Positions 1-5,315 of a DNA stretch of 8,761 nucleotides are shown piece by piece. The translations under genes were made by a program, and so were the position numbers. Source of the DNA: Bacteroidota bacterium (GTDB lineage Bacteria > Bacteroidota > Bacteroidia > CAMBQF01); the NCBI GenBank assembly GCA_027483285.1, contig JAIXUZ010000220.1, positions 1 to 8,761 on the forward strand. Reading direction: 5' to 3'. Under the pieces are notes generated by a model. The model was given only the letters and a program-made list of their open reading frames with translations. It was not told the DNA's origin and did not search any database. How positions within the stretch are numbered: position 1 is the stretch's first letter; each line of letters begins with the position of its first letter.

Positions 1-792
1 CAACTGCCTATGGCGCTTGTCCCGCTTGAAAAAAGCATGGAGACTACCCGCCTGGCACCAATGTATGAGGAGGAGCTGCAAAAGCGCAAGCTGGATACAC
101 TCAACCTGCTGTATGTAGCTATGACAAGGCCCGAAGAGCGTCTCTACGTATTCTCTACCCTACCCGGCCGCAACGGCACCATTGCCGACTTTTACAAAAG
201 TTTTTTTATAGAACAGGGGTTGTGGGTTGAAGGCCAGATGGTATACGCTACCGATAGTCCGGTTGGTCCGCCGGTGGTAAAACCCGCCAAACACAGCCCT
301 ACCACTAAACTAAACAGGGTACTGTCTAACAACTGGGACGAGAAAATACTCATATCAACCGATGCTAAAAAGGTATGGGATGTGGAAGAAAAGCCCCAAA
401 CCGCTTATGGCCGCATTGTACACCAGATACTGGCTTGGATAACCGTACCCGCCGATGCCCCAAAAGCCTTGCAACGCGCTATTGAGCAAGGGCTTATAAG
501 TACCGATGAATTGCCGGAAGTAGAAAGCCGCGTAAACAGCGTTATTACTAATGATGAATATGCTGTGTTGTTTGATGCCAACGCCAAGGTTTGGGCCGAG
601 CGGGAGATATTATTACCCAACGGCAACACCTACCGCCCCGACCGTGTAGTGTTATACACCAATAAGCTAATTATAGCCGATTATAAAACAGGGCTGCCTG
701 CCAACAGCCACCAGCGCCAAGTTGCAGAATACGCCGACATACTAGGCCAAATGGGCTACACCAATATCGAAACGAAGTTGATTTATCTTTAG
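1..792 (+). CDS. AddA/RecB-like UvrD-family helicase-nuclease, C-terminal part (5' truncated by window edge)
   Basis: The reading frame is open from base 1, so the start lies outside the window; 263 codons are visible. Codons 31-50 carry superfamily 1 helicase motif VI (NLLYVAMTRPEERLYV), which contacts ATP in UvrD/RecB/AddA helicases. The rest is a PD-(D/E)XK nuclease of the RecB type with every key element visible: G-x-x-x-H (YGRIVH, nt 409-426), the Asp in RPDRV (nt 634-648), the D-x-K in IADYKTG (nt 676-696) and Q-x-x-x-Y (QVAEY, nt 718-732). The nuclease therefore looks intact. Such proteins unwind and resect double-strand DNA ends for recombinational repair, usually with an AddB-type partner that would lie outside this window. 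Whether this is a true AddA or another UvrD-nuclease fusion cannot be decided from the C-terminus, so no symbol is given. The TAG stop at 790-792 is followed by a terminator-like hairpin. Confidence 0.9.
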   Translation, partial: QLPMALVPLEKSMETTRLAPMYEEELQKRKLDTLNLLYVAMTRPEERLYVFSTLPGRNGTIADFYKSFFIEQGLWVEGQMVYATDSPVGPPVVKPAKHSPTTKLNRVLSNNWDEKILISTDAKKVWDVEEKPQTAYGRIVHQILAWITVPADAPKALQRAIEQGLISTDELPEVESRVNSVITNDEYAVLFDANAKVWAEREILLPNGNTYRPDRVVLYTNKLIIADYKTGLPANSHQRQVAEYADILGQMGYTNIETKLIYL

Positions 793-829
793 TTGGTGGT
801 TAGTAGTTAGTCGTTATTGCAAAAGATTG

Positions 830-853
830 CCCACAGGGCGTGGGAGGTTTTTT
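830..853 (+). terminator. Candidate intrinsic terminator after the helicase-nuclease gene
   Basis: An inverted repeat CCCAC (830-834) / GTGGG (840-844) encloses a 5-nt loop, then AGG and six T (848-853). It lies 38 nt after the upstream stop and before the next gene. The stem is only 5 bp, so this is a weak call, but position and T-run fit a Rho-independent terminator. Confidence 0.45.
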
Positions 854-860
854 CTTATAC

Positions 861-891
861 TTGCTTTTTAAGTGCAATTGAGAATAATTTG
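861..891 (+). promoter_or_regulatory. Possible weak Bacteroidota-type promoter for the AT-rich small gene
   Basis: TTG at 861-863 is followed after 21 nt by TAATTTG at 885-891, one base short of the TAnnTTTG -7 consensus. This places a start of transcription a few bases before the ATG at 906. In such AT-rich DNA a partial match is not strong evidence. Confidence 0.25.
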
Positions 892-905
892 ATTTGTTTT
901 AGCCG

Positions 906-1256
906 ATGTATAATATTCCTGATAATTTTAATAAAGAACTTTTAGTTGGCCTGGAAGTTCAGCAGATATCATTCGCCACTAATACGATTGTAATAGGATT
1001 GGGTCAAAACTCATACTTACAAATTGACTGTAAATTCTCTCTTACTACTAATGGTATAGAAAGCCATTTCAATGTAATCAAATCAACAGAAGCTACTGAT
1101 TTATTAAAATTATTAGACAAAAAAATCACTTCGGTTAGCTTCAAAAATAATGACTTAACTCTTGTTTTTGAAGAAGAAAATAGTTTAACAATATTTCCTG
1201 AAAGCAATTATGAATCATATGTTATTGTAATTGATTCCGTACAAACAATAATATAA
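906..1256 (+). CDS. Small AT-rich protein of unknown function with a two-fold internal repeat
   Basis: This encodes 116 residues with no signal peptide or membrane segment. I do not recognise the family with confidence. The sequence alternates short hydrophobic beta-strand-like stretches with polar turns. Two segments resemble each other at an offset of 56 residues (about 21-40 and 77-96): each has S-F, an Asn three residues after the Phe, then L-x-I at the end, suggesting two copies of a beta-hairpin unit. The end (LTIFPESNYESYVIVID) recalls small proteins annotated as DUF6188 or as immunity-like; that is from memory and weak. Base composition is striking: a hand count over 961-1260 gives 81 G+C of 300 (27%), against about 149 of 300 over 1381-1680 in rdgB. 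This points to recent acquisition or weak selection. The start at 906 is the first ATG of the frame; no Shine-Dalgarno sequence is seen, as is usual in this phylum. Confidence 0.65.
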   Translation: MYNIPDNFNKELLVGLEVQQISFATNTIVIGLGQNSYLQIDCKFSLTTNGIESHFNVIKSTEATDLLKLLDKKITSVSFKNNDLTLVFEEENSLTIFPESNYESYVIVIDSVQTII

Positions 1257-1263
1257 TTAAAAG

Positions 1264-1302
1264 CTCCTCCAGCACTTCGTGCCACCTCCTCCCAAGGAGG
1301 AG
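1264..1302. repeat. Hairpin-forming intergenic repeat element
   Basis: Between the AT-rich gene and rdgB sit two copies of CTCCTCC (1264-1270 and 1286-1292) and one complement GGAGGAG (1296-1302). The second copy forms a perfect 7-bp stem with a 3-nt CAA loop. The first copy could pair with the same GGAGGAG around an inner GCAC-TTC-GTGC hairpin (1272-1282). The two pairings exclude each other. Base composition is far richer in C and G than the surrounding AT-rich DNA. It resembles GC-rich palindromic intergenic repeats that I recall as scattered in Bacteroidota genomes; only one copy lies in this window, so the repeat status is inferred. No T-run follows on the + strand, which argues against a simple terminator. 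Confidence 0.55.
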
Positions 1303-1324
1303 AAATCTTCATTAATATAAAATA

Positions 1325-1906
1325 ATGCAAACTCTCATCTTCGCTACAAACAACGCACATAAACTGCACGAGGCTAAGGCTGTCTTGGGCGATAACATAG
1401 ACCTGTTATCGTTAGCTGATGTAAACTTTACCGGCGAGCCCGAAGAAACCGAACGTACCATAGAGGGCAATGCCCTGCTTAAGGCCCGATACCTCTTCTC
1501 CCAAACAGGGCAAAACTGCTTTGCTGATGATACAGGGCTGGAAGTAGATGCCCTAAATGGCGACCCTGGTGTTGATACTGCTTACTACGCAGGCCTGCCG
1601 CGTGATGATAAACGCAATGTAGCCTTATTGCTAAAAAACCTGGAGGGAAACACCAACCGAAATGCCCGCTTTAAAACGGTAATAGCCTTGATTATCGACG
1701 GGAAAGAAATGCTGTTTGAAGGTATAGTAAACGGAACCATTGCCTACACGCAAACAGGAGAAAATGGCTTTGGCTACGATCCTGTTTTTATCCCCGAAGG
1801 GTTAACCACAACCTTTGCCCAAATGGAGCTAACAGAAAAAAATAACTACAGCCACAGGGCCCGTGCACTGGCTAAAATGGTGGAATATTTAAAATCTAAC
1901 AGGTAA
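1325..1906 (+). CDS. rdgB: RdgB/HAM1-family non-canonical purine NTP pyrophosphatase
   Basis: It hydrolyses dITP, XTP and ITP to the monophosphate plus pyrophosphate in the cytoplasm, keeping deaminated purines out of DNA and RNA. At 193 residues it has the normal family length. Motifs seen in order: the N-terminal FATNNAHKLHEA (residues 6-17, with the phosphate-contacting T/N and K13), TIEGNALLKA (45-54), the metal and catalytic FADDTG (66-71, D68/D69), GENGFGYDPVF (145-155), and EKNNYSHRARAL (171-182, with the base-contacting S-H-R). One departure is GVDTAYYAG (82-90), where many family members read G-V-Y-S-A-R-Y-A-G; the Arg is replaced by Tyr. The start at 1325 puts the TNNxHK motif at its usual distance from the N-terminus. 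No good promoter is visible directly upstream, so it may be read through from the 906 gene. It is convergent with the exosortase-like gene, 48 nt away. Confidence 0.95.
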   Translation: MQTLIFATNNAHKLHEAKAVLGDNIDLLSLADVNFTGEPEETERTIEGNALLKARYLFSQTGQNCFADDTGLEVDALNGDPGVDTAYYAGLPRDDKRNVALLLKNLEGNTNRNARFKTVIALIIDGKEMLFEGIVNGTIAYTQTGENGFGYDPVFIPEGLTTTFAQMELTEKNNYSHRARALAKMVEYLKSNR

Positions 1907-1921
1907 CATCTACAGAAATTA

Positions 1922-1945
1922 AACTGTAAATATCAGATTTCAGTT
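1922..1945 (-). terminator. AT-rich hairpin between convergent genes, possible terminator of the exosortase-like gene
   Basis: AACTG (1922-1926) pairs with CAGTT (1941-1945), and after one bulged base AAAT (1928-1931) pairs with ATTT (1937-1940) around a 5-nt loop, giving a 9-bp stem with a bulge. On the minus strand a T-rich stretch (TTTAATTTC) begins at the base of the stem, as in a weak intrinsic terminator. The stem is AT-rich, so this is a tentative call. Confidence 0.3.
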
Positions 1946-1954
1946 GTCAAACAG

Positions 1955-2497
1955 CTAAGCTTTAGCCTCTGTATCGTCCTTTCCCGGAAAGTACTTAATC
2001 CACAATGCCCAGATAACAAATATCAGGAAATATACCGCAAATTTAAAAAGGTAATGGTGTTCAAAATGCAGCGACTCTACCCTGTCGCGGGCACCAACGG
2101 TAAGCAGCACCATACGGCCTATGTTTAGCAGTTCTATTAATAGGCAGCCAACTGGTATAACCCACCATTTCGATTTTTTATCGCCGGGATAAGCAAAAAT
2201 CAATGCCGAGAAAATAACCATCAACTCAAACGCCAAACATATATGGCCAATAAACAACGAGTGCTTGGCACCTTTTATCCAAACAATGTCGTAGGTGTGC
2301 AAAACCTCGTAGTTAAAAAGCTTTAACACGAACACAGTGCCGCCCATTACAAACTTTAGCAGTATGTGATATATAAAGTTCCAAATGGTGGGTAAAAAGG
2401 GCAGTTCATACACCAAAAAAGTATCTACCAGCATAAAAGGCAAATAGATAGCTGCGAAAAGAAATATGAACTTATTTATCTCCTTAAATGATTTCAT
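1955..2497 (-). CDS. Exosortase/archaeosortase-family integral membrane protein
   Basis: This encodes 180 residues, mostly hydrophobic, with about five membrane segments (roughly 8-30, 37-60, 82-104, 111-134, 148-170). Exosortases are membrane transpeptidases that recognise a C-terminal tripartite sorting signal on exported proteins, using a Cys-Arg-His triad. The three residues can be placed here: C87 in GHICLAFELMVIFSALIFAYPG (84 onward), R128 in LLNIGRMVLL and H147/H148 in HFEHHYLFKFAVYF. The AYPG turn after the Cys helix and the N-x-x-R pattern fit short Bacteroidota exosortases. The residue two after the Cys is usually Gly (C-x-G) but here is Ala. Subtype (XrtF, XrtN, XrtX or other) cannot be fixed by eye, so no symbol is given. 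No protein in the window ends in a PEP-CTERM-like signal, so its substrate must be elsewhere. It is divergent from the ligase operon. Confidence 0.75.
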   Translation of the reverse strand: MKSFKEINKFIFLFAAIYLPFMLVDTFLVYELPFLPTIWNFIYHILLKFVMGGTVFVLKLFNYEVLHTYDIVWIKGAKHSLFIGHICLAFELMVIFSALIFAYPGDKKSKWWVIPVGCLLIELLNIGRMVLLTVGARDRVESLHFEHHYLFKFAVYFLIFVIWALWIKYFPGKDDTEAKA

Positions 2498-2519
2498 CAG
2501 TACAATGTTAAAAACCGCC

Positions 2520-2549
2520 CAAATATAACCTTTTACCTTTACGTTAAAA
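2520..2549 (-). promoter_or_regulatory. Bacteroidota-type promoter for the exosortase-like gene
   Basis: On the minus strand TATATTTG (plus 2520-2527) matches the Bacteroidota -7 consensus TAnnTTTG at every fixed base. TTTTA (plus 2545-2549) lies 17 nt upstream, a partial match to the -33 TTTG box. Transcription would begin roughly 5-7 nt further on, leaving a leader of under 25 nt before the ATG at 2497. Confidence 0.6.
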
Positions 2550-2560
2550 GCGTAATTTTG
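2531..2560 (+). promoter_or_regulatory. Bacteroidota-type promoter for the ligase-PASTA-T9SS-rluD operon
   Basis: TAATTTTG (2553-2560) matches TAnnTTTG at every fixed base, with TTTTA (2531-2535) 17 nt upstream as a partial -33 box. The start of transcription would fall near 2564-2568. This rules out the in-frame TTG at 2558 as a start codon, since it lies inside the -7 element, and would make the ATG at 2567 leaderless or nearly so. It shares its upstream half with the opposing promoter. Confidence 0.6.
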
Positions 2561-2575
2561 TATTTAATGGAAAAA

Positions 2576-5314
2576 ATGCGCATTGGCATAATCTTCGGCG
2601 GAAGCTCTAAAGAACGCGAAATATCGTTTGCCGGGGGCCGCACCGTATATGATAACCTTAACAAATCGCTGTTTGAGGCAATACCCTTGTTTGTAGACAG
2701 TTTTGGCAATTTTATTTTGCTAAACTGGCAGTTTATATACAAAGGCAGCATCCGCGATTTTTACCCGCCCGTTGCTACCATACGCAACCGTACAGAGGTA
2801 TTAAATGCTGCTGATAAAGAACTGTTTCAGCGCTTTCAGGTATATGGCGAAAATTTAGAAAACCTTACGGCTGCCGAACAGGATGAAATATTTAACACCC
2901 TTGGGCGCAAGGTGGAGATAACCGAACTGCCACAGCTAATGGACTTTGCCTTTTTGTGCCTGCATGGCCCTAATGGCGAAGATGGCCGTTTGCAGGGCAT
3001 GCTGGAGTATCTAAACCTGCCGTATTCAGGTTCGGGTATATTGCCATCTGCCATAGGCATAAACAAAATTGTGCAGCGCAAGCTGATGGTAAACGCGGGC
3101 TTTAGTAGCCCTAAGTATGTTATTGTTAGTAATGACGATTGGTTTGGGCAAAATACCGCACAGGCGTTGTTTGATAAAGCCAAGCAAACCGTTGGGTTGC
3201 CCATGGTTATAAAATCGGCTACACAGGGTTCTTCTATTGGGGTTACCATTTTGCACGATGATAATGTTGAAGCCTTTACCAAAGCAGTAAACAAAAGCTT
3301 TTTCGCGCTTAATGTAACCGCTGCCGATTGGAGCAAGCTAAGCCGCGATGGCAAAATAGACTGGTGTAAACGCACCGGCGATATTCGCGAAGGTATTGGC
3401 CTGCCTGCACGTGTAGCAGGTGATGTTATTTACCACCCGGCTAAACTGTTTACCAAACTGGAAAGTGAGTTTGCCGCGGGTGCACACGAAGTGTTTATTG
3501 ACGCTATTGATGGCGAAGCCGAGATTATTATTGAAGGCTTTATTGCAGGCAAAGAATTCTCGTGCATAGTAGTAGAAAATACCGATGGCACGCCTGTAGC
3601 CCTGCCCCCTACCGAGATACGCAAAGGCGGCGAATTATTTGACTACCGTAGCAAATACCTACCGGGCCTGTCGCGTAAAATGACGCCGATAGACCTGCCC
3701 GCAGAACAGATACAAAAGATTGGTGCCGAGTGCGAGCGCATGTACAAAGAGCTTCAATTCTCGGTATACGCCCGTATTGATGGTTTTATAAATGATAAAG
3801 GCGATGTATTCTTAAACGACCCGAACACCACTTCGGGTATGATGCCATCGTCGTTCTTCTTTCACCAGGCGGCAGAGATTGGCTTAAACCCATCGCAGTT
3901 TTTAACGTTTATCATCCGCACATCGTTACACCAACGGGTGCGCGATATGAAGTTTAACGGCAAAGCCGATGGCTTGCTCGCAGCACTTGATTTGGCTATT
4001 GAAAAGAATGCCCAATCGGCAGAGGAGAAAATTAAAATAGCAGTGATACTGGGTGGTTACTCGTCAGAGCGCCATATATCTGTAGAAAGCGGCCGTAATA
4101 TTTACGAAAAGCTTTCATCATCAACCAAATACAGCCCTGTGCCTGTGTTTTTAACTGGCAGTAACGATGAGCATATACTATATACCATACCGGTAAACAT
4201 ATTGCTAAAAGATAATGCCGACGATATTAAGGAGAAGATAGAGCATTACCACATTCACCCCGAGGTGCAACGTATTATGGAGAAATGCAAAGGCATTACC
4301 CAAAAATACACGGGCAGTGCCGGTATGCAACCTCCGCAGCGCATTGGTTATAATGAACTGGCTCAGCTGGTTGATGGTGTATTTATAGCCCTGCATGGCC
4401 GCCCCGGCGAAGACGGGCAACTACAGGTACAACTAGAGAAAGTAGGCTTGCCTTACAATGGCTCGGGTCAGGAATCTTCATCAATAACCATTGATAAGTT
4501 TAAGACCAACAAAATACTGCGCGACAATGGCTTTAACGTTGCCGGGCATCGTTTGGTGTATGAAGATGAGTGGGTAAACAACCACGAAGCTGTTGTGGCT
4601 GAAATTGAAAACGGACTGGGCTACCCGCTTATTGCCAAGCCAAATGACGATGGTTGTTCATCAGCAGTAAAAAAGATTAAAACCCGCGAAGAGCTGGAGG
4701 CGTATGCCGTTCTGGCTTTCCGTAAGGTAGATACATTAGACGCAGCCGCATCGGCGGTGCTGAACATCAAACCCAAAGAAGAGTTCCCCGCTAAAAATTA
4801 TTTTTTGGTAGAGACGTTAATAAGCCGCAACGGCGCCAAGCACTTTTTAGAGATTACAGGTGGCATGCTAACCCGCTTTGACGATAAAGGCGAGGTGGTG
4901 TACGAGGTGTTTGAAGCATCGGAAGCCTTGGCTGAAGGGGAAGTACTATCGCTGGAAGAAAAGTTTTTGGCTGGCGAGGGGCAAAACATTACCCCTGCCC
5001 GTTACAGCCCAACCCCCTCCATCAGCCAAAAAATATCTGATGCTGTAAAGGTAGAACTGGAGCGTGCCGCTAAGGTTTTAAAGGTGCAGGGCTATTGCCG
5101 TATAGATGCTTTTGTAAGAGTATTTGATAATGATGAGCCCGAAGTAATTTTTATTGAAGTAAATTCGTTGCCCGGTATGACACCCGCTACGGCTATTTTT
5201 CACCAAACGGCTATAAACGGTTACAAACCTTACGAGTTTATTGATAAAGTATTAGAATTTGGCTTTTTGCAACAAAAACGCCGCGAAAACGCTATAAAAG
5301 GCCAACACGCATAA
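2576..5314 (+). CDS. Tandem (fused, two-unit) D-alanine--D-alanine ligase family protein
   Basis: This encodes 912 residues from the ATG at 2576, against about 300-370 for an ordinary Ddl, which joins two D-Ala with ATP to make the end of the peptidoglycan stem peptide. It holds two full units in one uninterrupted frame. The N-unit (1-456) has GGSSKEREIS (Glu13), QGSSIGV (Ser219), SKYLPG (Lys360-Tyr361), ARIDGF (Arg400, Asp402) and NDPNTTSGMM (Asp415, Asn417). The C-unit (485-900) has GGYSSERHIS (Glu498), DDGCSSAV (Cys694), EEKFLAG (Lys796-Phe797), CRIDAF (Arg842, Asp844) and EVNSLPGMT (Glu861, Asn863). A charged linker (about 457-484) joins them. Compared with E. coli DdlB, the N-unit has Asp for metal ligand Glu270, while the C-unit has Cys for Ser150 and Phe for Tyr216. 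Start choice: ATG 2567 is possible, but 2576 gives the usual short lead to the Gly-Gly motif. It begins the operon, and the PASTA gene follows after 1 nt. Ligase family is sure; the product of each half is not. Confidence 0.93.
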   Translation: MRIGIIFGGSSKEREISFAGGRTVYDNLNKSLFEAIPLFVDSFGNFILLNWQFIYKGSIRDFYPPVATIRNRTEVLNAADKELFQRFQVYGENLENLTAAEQDEIFNTLGRKVEITELPQLMDFAFLCLHGPNGEDGRLQGMLEYLNLPYSGSGILPSAIGINKIVQRKLMVNAGFSSPKYVIVSNDDWFGQNTAQALFDKAKQTVGLPMVIKSATQGSSIGVTILHDDNVEAFTKAVNKSFFALNVTAADWSKLSRDGKIDWCKRTGDIREGIGLPARVAGDVIYHPAKLFTKLESEFAAGAHEVFIDAIDGEAEIIIEGFIAGKEFSCIVVENTDGTPVALPPTEIRKGGELFDYRSKYLPGLSRKMTPIDLPAEQIQKIGAECERMYKELQFSVYARIDGFINDKGDVFLNDPNTTSGMMPSSFFFHQAAEIGLNPSQFLTFIIRTSLHQRVRDMKFNGKADGLLAALDLAIEKNAQSAEEKIKIAVILGGYSSERHISVESGRNIYEKLSSSTKYSPVPVFLTGSNDEHILYTIPVNILLKDNADDIKEKIEHYHIHPEVQRIMEKCKGITQKYTGSAGMQPPQRIGYNELAQLVDGVFIALHGRPGEDGQLQVQLEKVGLPYNGSGQESSSITIDKFKTNKILRDNGFNVAGHRLVYEDEWVNNHEAVVAEIENGLGYPLIAKPNDDGCSSAVKKIKTREELEAYAVLAFRKVDTLDAAASAVLNIKPKEEFPAKNYFLVETLISRNGAKHFLEITGGMLTRFDDKGEVVYEVFEASEALAEGEVLSLEEKFLAGEGQNITPARYSPTPSISQKISDAVKVELERAAKVLKVQGYCRIDAFVRVFDNDEPEVIFIEVNSLPGMTPATAIFHQTAINGYKPYEFIDKVLEFGFLQQKRRENAIKGQHA

Positions 5315-5315
5315 A

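Noticed and set aside
791..812. Short GTTAGT-type direct repeats just after the helicase stop
   Set aside because: The units are only 6-7 bases and imperfect; too short to call a repeat family or array.
1954..1966. Palindrome GCTAAGCTTTAGC at the end of the exosortase-like gene
   Set aside because: It is explained by the last codons (Lys-Ala-stop) of that gene; 5-bp arms with no T-run do not support a terminator.
2558..2560. TTG as an upstream start of the ligase
   Set aside because: It forms part of the perfect -7 element TAATTTTG, so it would precede the likely transcription start; ATG codons at 2567 and 2576 are better.
2836..3375. Antisense open frame of 179 codons within the ligase gene
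   Set aside because: It lies wholly opposite a well-supported ligase domain, its translation is rich in Ser/Leu/Cys without any motif, and nothing like a promoter or a conserved domain is seen.
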